64,000 nucleotides of DNA from Henriciella sp. (GCF_029937755.1 NZ_JAPYPG010000006.1:62001-126000), one strand, 5' to 3'; positions 35,566 to 44,463 are shown, numbered from the stretch's first letter. Numbers and translations: made by a program. Notes: generated from the sequence alone by a model not told the origin.

Positions 35566-36614
35566 GGTCTGCGCTCACCACCCTGCTGGCCCTGTTGCTG
35601 GCCGCCTGTGGTGAGAAGGCGGCAGGGCCCGACATGGCGGCGATCCTGGCGGAAAAGCCGCCTGCGACCCTCGCCGCCTATGGCCTTTTCTCAGATTTGG
35701 CCGCGCGCGAGCCGGCGAAGGGCGTTGTTGCCTATGACCTGGTAAACCCGCTCTTTTCCGATCATGCCGCCAAGCACCGTCTGGTCTTTGTTCCGGACGG
35801 CGAGACCGCCCGCTATGAAGACGATGAAGTGTTCGACTTCCCGGTCGGCACCGTGCTCATCAAGACCTTTGCCTTCGCTCCCGATATGCGCCAGCCGTCC
35901 GTGGATGAGCGCTATCGCGAGACGCGGCTGCTGATCCACAAACCGGACGGCTGGGCGGCCTTTCCCTATGTCTGGAACGCGGAAGAAACCGAGGCCCGTT
36001 ACAGCCCGGCAGGCGCATGGCTCGACCTCACCTTCACCGACCCGCAAGGCAATGCGATCCAGACCGAATACCGCGTCCCGAACCAGAACCAGTGCAAGAC
36101 CTGCCACCAGCTCGGCGATGCCATCGCCCCGATCGGGCCGAAGGCGCGCAATCTCAATCATGAGGGTCCGTATGGGCATGCCCAGCTGGCCGACTGGTCT
36201 GCGCGCGGAATACTGAGCGGACTGCCGGATGCGCCGCCGACCGTGCCTGACTCGTCTGACGAAACCGCCAGCCTGGAAGACCGGGCGCGTGCCTATCTCG
36301 ATGTGAATTGCGCGCATTGTCACCGCCTGGAAGGCTCGGCCTCGAATTCGGGGCTGTTTCTCGGCTGGAGCGTGGATGAGCCGACCAAACTCGGCATTGG
36401 CAAACACCCAACCGCCGCCGGTCGCGGATCGGGGAATGCTGTTTTCGTTATCGAACCGGGGCGGCCGGACCGGTCGATCCTGACCTATCGAATGGATTCG
36501 ACCGAAGCCGGCATAGCGATGCCGGAGCTTGGCCGCTCTCTTATCGATGCTGACGGCGTGGCGCTGGTGAGGGCGTGGATTGCCGGGATGGAGACTGCTG
36601 CTTCAGGCGACTGA
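35562..36614 (+). CDS. SO2930/HNE_0200-type diheme c-type cytochrome lipoprotein (TIGR03806-like)
   Basis: A 350-residue exported protein with a lipobox (LLAAC, Cys16). It has two c-type heme sites, CKTCH (Cys178) in NQNQCKTCHQLGDAIAPIGP and CAHCH (Cys250) in YLDVNCAHCHRLEGSASNSG. The N-terminal half holds YDLVNPLFSDHAAKHRLVF, conserved in this family, which is named after Hyphomonas HNE_0200 and Shewanella SO2930. ATG 35562 overlaps the beta-helix stop, so the two are translated together and probably act together on the periplasmic side. Electron donor and substrate are unknown. Confidence 0.9.
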   Translation: MRSALTTLLALLLAACGEKAAGPDMAAILAEKPPATLAAYGLFSDLAAREPAKGVVAYDLVNPLFSDHAAKHRLVFVPDGETARYEDDEVFDFPVGTVLIKTFAFAPDMRQPSVDERYRETRLLIHKPDGWAAFPYVWNAEETEARYSPAGAWLDLTFTDPQGNAIQTEYRVPNQNQCKTCHQLGDAIAPIGPKARNLNHEGPYGHAQLADWSARGILSGLPDAPPTVPDSSDETASLEDRARAYLDVNCAHCHRLEGSASNSGLFLGWSVDEPTKLGIGKHPTAAGRGSGNAVFVIEPGRPDRSILTYRMDSTEAGIAMPELGRSLIDADGVALVRAWIAGMETAASGD

Positions 36615-36686
36615 ACCGGAGGGCTCAAAACGCCCGGCCATCGCTCCTACATCCGTGATCAAGTACAAGTACGGAAAGGAAGCGCC

Positions 36687-36956
36687 ATGGCTGGCGGATG
36701 GTCCCGGGATGGGGCGGTTCACGAGCAGATCGAGGATTCGATCAAGGACGAGCTGATGCGCATTCAGGCGCGCCAGCAACCGCATGGCGAAAGCCTGTCC
36801 CACTGCGTGGAATGTGGCGAGCCGATCCCTGAAAAGCGCCGCGAACTGGTGCCTGGCGTTACCCATTGTGTCGAATGCCAGCAGGAGCGCGATGCCGATC
36901 TCGCCCAGCGTGGCGGTATAAACCGGCGTGGCTCAAAGGACAGCCAGCTGAAATAG
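36687..36956 (+). CDS. DksA/TraR-type C4 zinc-finger protein
   Basis: An 89-residue protein with a helical N-terminal half (VHEQIEDSIKDELMRIQARQ) and a C4 zinc finger: CVECGEPIPEKRRELVPG, then CVECQQERD (Cys-x2-Cys-x17-Cys-x2-Cys). It is shorter than DksA (about 150) and lacks its coiled-coil DxxDxA tip, so it is a TraR/YbiI-like relative that may still dock in the RNA polymerase secondary channel. GGAAAGGAAGC precedes ATG 36687. It is a single gene. Confidence 0.9.
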   Translation: MAGGWSRDGAVHEQIEDSIKDELMRIQARQQPHGESLSHCVECGEPIPEKRRELVPGVTHCVECQQERDADLAQRGGINRRGSKDSQLK

Positions 36957-37047
36957 CGCCCTCCGCAATAGATCAAATTCAACACATTGCTTTCGGCTGG
37001 CTGCAACCGAAGTGTGCTTTTCTGTGCCTGCTTGGGGAGGGACGGGA

Positions 37048-37968
37048 ATGGGCCGGCCATACTGGATCGCAGCAGCGTTTTGCATCATTGGACTTGGGGG
37101 ATGTGATGCGTCGCTTTCTGGTGCGGACCGGTCCAACCTCTCCGCGAATACGCCGATTGTCACTGCAGCAGACCAGGGCGGTGTCCGCTTTGGCGATGTG
37201 ATGACAGCGGCCGAGACCTGGCTGGCCGAAGCGCCTGCGCCGAGATTCGAAGAATACCGCATGCCGAGCCATTGCCGCATGCCGCGGGCCGGTGGGCGGG
37301 CGAAGGTCTATTACTATTACAGCTATGGCGGAGGGCAGAACATACCGCTTCATGCTGCCTGGAAGACGCCGGATGGAAAGACCGTCCAGTATGGCATGCT
37401 CGGCAATGTTCGCCGTACCGATGTCATGGTCACAGAGACGGAAGACCCGGTGTACCTGGTGCTCGCCTCCTATGACGAGATGCTCTGGAATATCCAGCTT
37501 GCACCGGGCGCGGAAATCGATGGTATCGCCGTCATGTCTTACGAGGGCGCGATGGTGGCCAATGCACCCGATGGCGCCAATATCGGCTTCGTTTCCATGC
37601 GCAACAGCCCCAATTCGAGATGCCGGGTTAAGCCGCGCGGGCCGGCCATCCCGGTCGAAGCAAGGATTGCTGGCGCGAAGAAGCTCAATCCGGATTTTGA
37701 CTCACCGAGTTATGTCGAGCAGTGGAAAGCCGACTTCAAGGAAACGCAGAAATTCCACCGCCAGACCCTGCGCGGCATGATCGGCGCGAGCGCGGACGTC
37801 CAGCTCTATCGCACCGGAGGTGTCGGGTCTCAGGCTATCCTCGCCGGGCCTGTTCCGGCCGAGCCGTTCGCGCCTCAGCCTGTCACATCGATCCTCTACC
37901 AGTCGAACATGCTGCCGCTATGGGGCACGCGCGAAGAGGCTGAAGCCCGGGTTGCCGGCGGAAGCTGA
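37048..37968 (+). CDS. Uncharacterised lipoprotein, 306 residues
   Basis: I do not recognise the family. ATG 37048 follows GGGGAGGGACGGG and gives a lipoprotein signal (PYWIAAAFCIIGLGGC, Cys19). The mature part has the Tyr-rich VYYYYSYGGGQNIPLHAAWK, looks beta-rich, and carries two Cys residues (SHCRMPR; SRCRVKP) that could form a disulfide. It contains no catalytic motif. The C-terminus ends LPLWGTREEAEARVAGGS. An upstream ATG (37012) would place 12 extra residues before the signal and is less likely. It faces a small lipoprotein gene. Confidence 0.75.
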   Translation: MGRPYWIAAAFCIIGLGGCDASLSGADRSNLSANTPIVTAADQGGVRFGDVMTAAETWLAEAPAPRFEEYRMPSHCRMPRAGGRAKVYYYYSYGGGQNIPLHAAWKTPDGKTVQYGMLGNVRRTDVMVTETEDPVYLVLASYDEMLWNIQLAPGAEIDGIAVMSYEGAMVANAPDGANIGFVSMRNSPNSRCRVKPRGPAIPVEARIAGAKKLNPDFDSPSYVEQWKADFKETQKFHRQTLRGMIGASADVQLYRTGGVGSQAILAGPVPAEPFAPQPVTSILYQSNMLPLWGTREEAEARVAGGS

Positions 37969-37978
37969 CCGGCCCGTC

Positions 37979-38380
37979 CTAGTAGACGTCCATGATCTCT
38001 TCGATTGTTTTCACGGTCTCGCCACCGCAGCGGATCTCGACGCGGTCGGGCGAAATGCCTTTCTGACGGAAAACGATCTTGCCGATACCGGCGGGCTGGT
38101 CCCATTCGACAATGTCGAGCACCAGCGTGCCGTCATCCCGGATGCCTTGGGATTCGAAACGCCGCGAGATGTCGTCATTCTCGACTTCAAGCATCACGAC
38201 CAGGTTGCCATTGGCGCCTTCGGGGCCTGGCATCCTGTCCTTCCAGGCGGACGTGTCCGTGATGGTGACATTGCAAACCTGCGGCATGGGTTCGCCTGAG
38301 GGATCATCAGCCATGCCGGCCCCCTGTGTCGTGCAGGCGCCCAGCAGGACGGCGGTGAGGATGGGAGCAATCTGTTTCAT
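37979..38380 (-). CDS. Small uncharacterised lipoprotein, 133 residues
   Basis: The signal MKQIAPILTAVLLGAC ends in a lipobox with Cys16. The mature domain of about 115 residues has two Cys (PQVCNVTITD and EIRCGGETV) placed to form a disulfide, and a beta-sandwich-like pattern. I do not recognise a family. It lies 9 bases downstream of the subtilase gene on the same strand, so the two are probably co-transcribed; whether they interact is unknown. Confidence 0.72.
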   Translation of the reverse strand: MKQIAPILTAVLLGACTTQGAGMADDPSGEPMPQVCNVTITDTSAWKDRMPGPEGANGNLVVMLEVENDDISRRFESQGIRDDGTLVLDIVEWDQPAGIGKIVFRQKGISPDRVEIRCGGETVKTIEEIMDVY

Positions 38381-38389
38381 GTCTCAAGC

Positions 38390-40762
38390 CTACCATGTCT
38401 TCGACATGGACAACCAGTAGACGCTCGCGCTGTCTGCGTTCGCGACGTGGTTCGGCTGGGTGGAGAGCGTTGCGGTCAGGCCTGCATCCACGCCGCCCGG
38501 CAGGCCGAAGCCCCAGCTCGCCTCATAATTGATTTCGCGCCCGCTCGGGCTGAGCGGGGCATTGATCGTCTCGGAGACGAAGTTGAAATCCTCATCAAGG
38601 CCGGTGATGCCGCTGAAGTTGAGCGTACCGGTTTCAGCGCGGCGCGGCTGGGCGACCGTCAGGCCGAAGACGCCGGCGGGCGTGACCGTGTCGGCGCCAA
38701 GCGACCAGCGGCTGGTCCACACACTGCTTGTGTCGACGCCCGGCAGGTCGACGGAAGCCGCTTCCATGCCGGCCGACAGCCGCAGGGATTGCAATGGACG
38801 GTAGGCGCCTTCCAGAGCATAGGCCGAGAGGACTGAGCGGTCTTCGCCGCCAAAGCGGCCCTGGATGACACCGCCAAGCGCCGTACGGTCATCGCGAATG
38901 GTGCTGACCTGGCCGCGCAGGCCCCATTTCTCTTCGATGCGAGACAGGCCAACGCCTGAGACGGCAAGGTCCTCATCGTCGGACGAGAAGATCTCGAAGG
39001 ACATCTCGCCAACATCGTGGCTGAAACGCGCCCAGCCGCCATCTGAGAAGCCGGTTCGGGCGCCGGCCTCGTTGATCAGGCTGACTTCCGGCGCGAGGGA
39101 CTTCGCCCCGAAGCCGCGGCCGAATTCAATCGAGCCCCCGGAGAAATTGTATTCGGCGGTGAACTGCCCCATCGGGGCCTCGTCATAAGGCAGGAAGCGG
39201 TCATCGCGGAAGGCAGGCTGGTGATAGGAAAAGGTGACCGGGCCCTGCCGGAAGGCGCGGGACTGGCCTGCAGCGGAATCAGCGCGAACGTCGAAGTCGG
39301 CCACGCGGGCTTCGCCTGTGGGCATGATTGCTGCGGCATCGAAGCGGTAGGCGCGATCGAATTTGTCGGTGAACACAAGTCTTCCCAGTGCGCCCGGCTG
39401 GCTCGCCCAGTCCCCGAAGGCCCCGGAGGCCGGGACGATGGCGGTGCTGGTCGGGACCGCCTTTCCGTCGATGGAGAAGCTTGTCGTGCCCTGCGGGGCG
39501 AAGGCGGCTTCGAGGTTCATGATACCGACGCCTGACACAGCATCCACGCCGACGCCCGCGGCTTCGTCCCGTATCGGGTCAGGATCGGAATCGACATAGT
39601 CGTCGGCGCTTTCCAGCAGGGCGGCGAGTGCATCTTCCGGGGTCATATTGGGAAAGAGGTCGAGCATCAGCGCCAGCGCGCCAGACACATAGGGCGCAGC
39701 AAAGGATGTGCCGCTGACGCTGTAATAGTCGCCCTCGCTATCGGCATCGTTGCATCCCGATGTCTCTCCGGCTGTACAGGTCGGGCGATCGGGGAAGAAC
39801 TGGTCATCATCGGGGCCAGAGGTGACGATGCCCTCGCCGGGGGCAAGGATATAGTAGTTCTTCGTATTGGTGCTGGAGCCGTTTTCGCCATCGCCAGCAC
39901 GATTGGAGAAGTCCGAAATGACGCCACTGAGATCGACCGACCCGACGGCGACCACGCGGCCCAGCGTCCCAGTAGAGCCGGCGACATTGGCGGGTTCGTT
40001 CGGTGAAATGCCTTCTGCAGGCAGGACAGTGCTGGGATCATCCGGCGCCGGGCCGGGCGGAACCGCGTCATTACCGGCCGAAACGACAACGAGGACGCCA
40101 GCCTGAGCGGCTCGGCGCACCGCGTTTTCCAGCGTGGGATCGGAATCCGGCTGACCGCCTAGCGACAGGTTGATGACCTGCGCGCCGCGGGCAATCGCGG
40201 CATCGATGGCATCGGCGACGGCACTGTCAGGAAAGCGGCAGCCTTCGTCTTCACCGGTTTCCTGGCAACTGCCCGGCCGGTCTGTGCGGATGGCGAGGAT
40301 ATCGCTTTCGAAGGCGATGCCGTGAATGCCCGCACCATCCTTGGCTGCGGCGGCCACTCCGGACACCAGCGTGCCATGGCTTTCCTGGTCAATATCGTCG
40401 TCGGCCCGGGTCGCCTCATAGATATCGAAGCTGGTCGAGAGAACCTGCCCGACAAGGTCGGGGTGGGTTTCGTCGACCTGTGTGTCGATCACCGCAATCG
40501 TGATCCCCGCACCCGTCGCGCCTTCGGCATAGGCCGCCGATGCGCCGAGGAAAGGCAGGCCGCCGGTGAAATCATACTCGCTCGTCTCGAACGAACTTGC
40601 TGGCGGTGGAGGCGGCGGCGGGGGTGGAGGAGGTGGTGGTGGCGGAGGGGGAGGCGGGGGACTGACCGGCGCTGCGCTGCCGCCGCCACCTCCGCTTGCG
40701 CAGCCAGCTGCACCGAGGAGTAGCGGCACGGCCAGCGAGGCACTAAGCAGGAGGCGGGACAT
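38390..40762 (-). CDS. S8 subtilisin-like protease, exported, with polyproline linker and C-terminal beta domain
   Basis: From ATG 40762 the protein has 790 residues. The signal ends LGAAGC (Cys21; the -3 position is Ala, so lipidation is likely but not certain). A Gly run follows, then an uninterrupted polyproline tract of about 20 residues. The S8 catalytic triad is complete: Asp in ITIAVIDTQVDETHPDLVG, His in ESHGTLVSGVAAA and Ser in SVSGTSFAAPYVSGALALML. After about residue 430 the C-terminal 360 residues are beta-rich (for example FGRGFGAKSLAPEVSLINEA) and end in a Trp, as in surface-retained or autotransporter-like subtilases, though no definite barrel is assigned. It would act at or outside the outer membrane. 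Confidence 0.88.
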   Translation of the reverse strand: MSRLLLSASLAVPLLLGAAGCASGGGGGSAAPVSPPPPPPPPPPPPPPPPPPPPASSFETSEYDFTGGLPFLGASAAYAEGATGAGITIAVIDTQVDETHPDLVGQVLSTSFDIYEATRADDDIDQESHGTLVSGVAAAAKDGAGIHGIAFESDILAIRTDRPGSCQETGEDEGCRFPDSAVADAIDAAIARGAQVINLSLGGQPDSDPTLENAVRRAAQAGVLVVVSAGNDAVPPGPAPDDPSTVLPAEGISPNEPANVAGSTGTLGRVVAVGSVDLSGVISDFSNRAGDGENGSSTNTKNYYILAPGEGIVTSGPDDDQFFPDRPTCTAGETSGCNDADSEGDYYSVSGTSFAAPYVSGALALMLDLFPNMTPEDALAALLESADDYVDSDPDPIRDEAAGVGVDAVSGVGIMNLEAAFAPQGTTSFSIDGKAVPTSTAIVPASGAFGDWASQPGALGRLVFTDKFDRAYRFDAAAIMPTGEARVADFDVRADSAAGQSRAFRQGPVTFSYHQPAFRDDRFLPYDEAPMGQFTAEYNFSGGSIEFGRGFGAKSLAPEVSLINEAGARTGFSDGGWARFSHDVGEMSFEIFSSDDEDLAVSGVGLSRIEEKWGLRGQVSTIRDDRTALGGVIQGRFGGEDRSVLSAYALEGAYRPLQSLRLSAGMEAASVDLPGVDTSSVWTSRWSLGADTVTPAGVFGLTVAQPRRAETGTLNFSGITGLDEDFNFVSETINAPLSPSGREINYEASWGFGLPGGVDAGLTATLSTQPNHVANADSASVYWLSMSKTW

Positions 40763-40914
40763 GTGAGGGCGAGGGGACAGTCTTGAGGGCATGTGATCGG
40801 CTCTCCGATGAGACGCAGCATGTGTCCGCGCCGAATTCTTCTTGCCTGCAGCTTGATACGTCCCCAACATTCGCGCAAGGCGCGAACCCACGCGCGCGCA
40901 GGGTGGAGGAATGG

Positions 40915-41838
40915 ATGCTACGTCTCGGGATGGCTTTTGGCCTTCTATGCCTGATGTCGAGCGCCTGCGCGGCGGCCGGCGCTGAGGGGTCAGGAACGAC
41001 CCCGGCCAATCCGGACCAGACATGTGAGGCGCTGGCTGCGGAGACGGAGGTCGCCGCCATAGTCTCTGCAGGTGAGCCGGTGGGTGGCCTCGCGCTCGCG
41101 ATCGCTGCCTGTCTCGGCCACGCCGATCCCGATATCCGCCACGGCTTCGCTTATGGGTCATTGGCGCGGTTGATGCGCGCCGGGCTGGTAACGGAAGCGA
41201 CGCGCCGCGACCTGCTGCAGGCCTTGAGTGGCGATCTTTCTCCGGAGACAGCCGATCCGGAGGGCTTCCTGAAGCCCTTTGCCGCGCTGGTGCTCTCGGA
41301 AGTCGCGCGGACCGACCGCGTCGATCCGTGGATGAATGGGGAGGAGCGTACCGGCCTGGTTGAGACAGGGGCTTCCTATGTGGAGAGCGTCAGCGATTAT
41401 CGTGGTTTCGACGACGAAGATGGCTGGCGCCATGGCGTGGCACATGGTGCTGACCTGCTGATGCAGCTCAGCCTCAACCCGGCCATCGGCGAGGCTGAGG
41501 CGCGGCGGATCCTTGACGCCATCGGTGGTCAGATTGCATCGGATGAGGCCCCGGCTTTCATCTTTGATGAGCCGCGCCGTCTCTCACGCCCGATCCTGTT
41601 CCTGACCCAGAGGGGACTGTTGAGTGAAGGAGAGCTGACGTCCTGGTTCGAGTCGCTCGCGCAGCCGGCACCGTTATCTGACTGGGAGGAGGCTTTCGGC
41701 TCCAAAAGTGCGCTGGCGCGGCGGCATAATCTCAGGGCTTTTGCCTATGCCGTGCTTGTGGCCGCGACCGAGAATGAGGACGAAAACCTGAAACGCCTCC
41801 GCCCCGGCGCCTTGCATATCCTATCCACAATCCCTTGA
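40915..41838 (+). CDS. DUF2785 domain protein, exported
   Basis: A 307-residue protein from ATG 40915 (GGTGGAGGAA upstream) with a signal (RLGMAFGLLCLMSSACAAAG). The helical DUF2785 domain follows: DIRHGFAYGSLARLMRAG, then FGDLSPETAD-like DLSPETADPEGFLKPFAALV, and the hallmark DDEDGWRHGVAHGADLLMQL. Its function is unknown. It is divergent from the subtilase, with a 152-base gap between the two starts. A reading frame open to 40783 lacks an earlier plausible signal. Confidence 0.85.
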   Translation: MLRLGMAFGLLCLMSSACAAAGAEGSGTTPANPDQTCEALAAETEVAAIVSAGEPVGGLALAIAACLGHADPDIRHGFAYGSLARLMRAGLVTEATRRDLLQALSGDLSPETADPEGFLKPFAALVLSEVARTDRVDPWMNGEERTGLVETGASYVESVSDYRGFDDEDGWRHGVAHGADLLMQLSLNPAIGEAEARRILDAIGGQIASDEAPAFIFDEPRRLSRPILFLTQRGLLSEGELTSWFESLAQPAPLSDWEEAFGSKSALARRHNLRAFAYAVLVAATENEDENLKRLRPGALHILSTIP

Positions 41839-41877
41839 AGATGAGGCGCGTCTGCGCTGCCAAGGGTTACTGCCCCG

Positions 41878-41893
41878 TTAAGACGGCCTTAAC
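41878..41893 (+). promoter_or_regulatory. Full CtrA-binding box upstream of divL
   Basis: TTAA-GACGGCC-TTAAC matches the CtrA consensus TTAA-N7-TTAAC exactly and lies 69 bases before the divL ATG. A further half-site GTTAAC is at about 41910 and a GANTC (CcrM) site GATTC at 41941-41945, between the box and the start codon. The motif match is direct; binding is inference. Confidence 0.65.
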
Positions 41894-41961
41894 GAGAACC
41901 GGCCATTCCGTTAACTAGTAGATTGGCCCAGCGTGCAACTGATTCGCGCCGGAGGGATGTT

Positions 41962-44406
41962 ATGACCGCTGAACAAGTCCCGATCATCATTGCCGCGGGT
42001 GCGCTTGCGCTCGGTCTGGCCTTTATTCTCTGGGCTTTGCGGACGTCGGAAGGCGCACGCGGCGCAGCCAAGAAATATCGCGAACGCGCCGGCGATGCGG
42101 AGACCGATCTTGCCGAACTGAAATCGGTTCTGGGCGCGCATCCGGGCGTTATTCTCGTCTGGCAGGGCGAGACGCTGGAAGATGAGGGCGACACCATCGC
42201 CGCGCCGGAAATCCATGGCTCGCCGATTGCGCTCGCTGGCCTGCTGCGCTTCACCGACGATGCGGTCTCCGTCGATCCGGCGATCCGGATCATTGAAGGC
42301 CTCGCCGATCTTGAGGCCCGTGACGGGGCCGGACAGGACACGACGCTTCGCATCCGCCTACGCGAACTGCGCGAGAACGGCCAGCCTTTTTCGCTGACCT
42401 TGATTGGTCCTTCAGGCCGCTTCCTCGAAGCCGATGGCCGCACCGCCGGTGCCCGCGCGGTCGTGTGGATTACCGACTCCACCATCAAGGGCCTCGAAGA
42501 AAGCTCTGCGCGCGGCAAGCTGGAAGAAGCACGCCAGGTCATTGCACGCGATCCGACCGCTTTCCTCGACATGCTCGGCAAGGCGCCGTTCCCGGCCTGG
42601 CGTGTGTCAGGCGTGGGCCGTCTGCAATGGGCCAACCCGGCCTATATCGAAGCGGTCGAGGGCAGCTCGCTTGACCGCACGCTCGACCGGCAGATCATGC
42701 TGGACGACAAGGCCGTTGACCAGATGCGCCGCACCATCTCCGAAGGTAAGGACATTGACGCCACACGTCATATCGTTGTCGGCGAAGAACGCAGGGCGAT
42801 GCGCGTGCTGACCTTCCCGCTGTCGGGTGGGGCAGGCGCGATGGCCTTCGATGTGACAGAGGAAGAGGCTGCGCGCGAGGACCTCAACCGCCACGTGAAG
42901 GCGCATGACGAGACGCTGAACCATGTCGCTGATGGCGTCGCCATCTTCGGGCCGGACCGCAAGCTCACCTTCTATAACCGGGCCTTCGCGGCGATGTGGG
43001 AGCTGGAAGAAGGCTTCCTGCTCGACAGCCCGAGCCATGGTGAACTGCTGGACAAGCTGCGCGAGCGCCGCCGTCTGCCCGCGCGCGCCGACTATGCCGA
43101 GTGGCGTGCCAATGAACTCTCGCACTATCTCGACATCTCCGGCATCGAGGAAGACAAGTGGTCCCTGCCGGATGGCCGCACGCTGCAGGTTACCCGCCAG
43201 CGCCACCCGATGGGCGGGCTGCTCTTGCTGTTCAAGGACATTACCGGCGAGCTCGATCTGCAGACGCGTTTCAACGCGCTGATCAAGACGCAGACCTCGA
43301 CGCTGGACAGCCTGCATGAGGCGGTTGCGGTGTTCGGCTCCGATGGCCGGCTGAAGCTCTCCAACAAGGCGTTCGAGTCGCTCTGGTCGCTGGATCCGCA
43401 GCTCGTGAAGGACACGCCAGATTATGATGTGATCATCGAGCAGTGCATCCCGCTCTTCCATGACCGGGAGACCTGGTCACAGATCAAGGGCCACATCACT
43501 GATCCGTCGGCCAATGCCCGCCAGATGACGACGGGCGAGATGAAACGCTCTGACGGCACGACACTGACCTATGTGACCCAGCCCCTGCCGGACGGGAATA
43601 CGCTGATCGCCTTTGCGGATGTTACCGCCCAGCGGGCCGTTGAAGGCGCGCTTCGCGGCCGGGCCGAGGCCTTCGAGGCGGCTGACCGCCTCAAGACCGA
43701 GTTTGTGCGCAATGTCAGCTACCAGCTGCGCTCGCCACTGACGACCATTCTTGGCTATGCGGAATTCCTTGAGTCCGGGGCAAACGGAGAGTTGAACGAA
43801 CGCCAGATGGACAATGTGAAATCCATTCTCACGGCATCGGATCATCTCAACAAGCTGATTGAGAACATTCTTGATCTCGCCCTGATCGAGGCGGGCCGGA
43901 TGGATCTCGACCTTGAGGATTTCAAGCTTGCCGAGGTCGTCCAGGAAAGCGTCGACCTCGCTGTTGGACAGGCCAGCGATACCGAGATCAGCATACATGC
44001 CGAGATCGAGAAGGGGCTCGGCACTGTGCATGCCGACAAGCGCCGCATCCGCCAGGTGCTGTTCAACCTCCTGTCCAACGCCATGCGCTTCACCGAGCCG
44101 GGGGGAGACATCACCGTCTCGGCGAGCCGCGTCGAAAGCATGGCGATCCTCTCGGTCAAGGATAATGGCAAGGGCATCGAGGCCGACCGGCAGGCATCCA
44201 GCTTTGACAGCTTCACCTCTTCCGACCAGCGCGGTGCCGGCCTCGGCCTGGCCCTGGTGAAGAACTTCGTCGACCTGCATGGCGGCAATGTCGGGATCAA
44301 GTCGATCCCTGACGGCGGCACCGAAGTTGTCGTCTGGCTGCCGGTCACAGCGGTGATGACCAAGCGCACGCCGCTCGAAAACACGCCGGTCGAGGCCAGC
44401 GCCTGA
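41962..44406 (+). CDS. divL: DivL, multi-PAS tyrosine pseudo-histidine kinase
   Basis: An 814-residue membrane-anchored protein: one N-terminal helix (QVPIIIAAGALALGLAFILW), several PAS-like sensor modules (about residues 90-560), then a dimerisation domain and an ATPase domain (VLFNLLSNAMRFTEPGGDIT, then VKDNGKGIEAD and GAGLGLALVK). In the H-box the usual SHELRTPL is replaced by SYQLRSPLT, with Tyr587 (codon 43720-43722) where the phosphoacceptor His should be. This is the diagnostic trait of Caulobacter DivL, which reads DivK phosphorylation and sets the kinase/phosphatase balance of CckA and thus CtrA. GGAGGGA precedes ATG 41962. A CtrA box lies upstream. Confidence 0.93.
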   Translation: MTAEQVPIIIAAGALALGLAFILWALRTSEGARGAAKKYRERAGDAETDLAELKSVLGAHPGVILVWQGETLEDEGDTIAAPEIHGSPIALAGLLRFTDDAVSVDPAIRIIEGLADLEARDGAGQDTTLRIRLRELRENGQPFSLTLIGPSGRFLEADGRTAGARAVVWITDSTIKGLEESSARGKLEEARQVIARDPTAFLDMLGKAPFPAWRVSGVGRLQWANPAYIEAVEGSSLDRTLDRQIMLDDKAVDQMRRTISEGKDIDATRHIVVGEERRAMRVLTFPLSGGAGAMAFDVTEEEAAREDLNRHVKAHDETLNHVADGVAIFGPDRKLTFYNRAFAAMWELEEGFLLDSPSHGELLDKLRERRRLPARADYAEWRANELSHYLDISGIEEDKWSLPDGRTLQVTRQRHPMGGLLLLFKDITGELDLQTRFNALIKTQTSTLDSLHEAVAVFGSDGRLKLSNKAFESLWSLDPQLVKDTPDYDVIIEQCIPLFHDRETWSQIKGHITDPSANARQMTTGEMKRSDGTTLTYVTQPLPDGNTLIAFADVTAQRAVEGALRGRAEAFEAADRLKTEFVRNVSYQLRSPLTTILGYAEFLESGANGELNERQMDNVKSILTASDHLNKLIENILDLALIEAGRMDLDLEDFKLAEVVQESVDLAVGQASDTEISIHAEIEKGLGTVHADKRRIRQVLFNLLSNAMRFTEPGGDITVSASRVESMAILSVKDNGKGIEADRQASSFDSFTSSDQRGAGLGLALVKNFVDLHGGNVGIKSIPDGGTEVVVWLPVTAVMTKRTPLENTPVEASA

Positions 44407-44435
44407 GCGTAGCGCTAACAACAGTATGAAAATGG

Positions 44436-44463
44436 AGGCCGGGGCTTGAAAGCGTCGGCCTTT
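44436..44463 (+). terminator. Possible terminator after divL
   Basis: AGGCCG (44436-44441) pairs with CGGCCT (44456-44461), with an internal GCTT/AAGC stem, and is followed by TT. The short T tract makes this a moderate candidate. Confidence 0.4.

Noticed and set aside
40600..40670. A GGX-rich repetitive tract that looked like a short tandem repeat or CRISPR-like element
   Set aside because: It is the antisense of a run of proline codons inside the subtilase gene, with no spacers.
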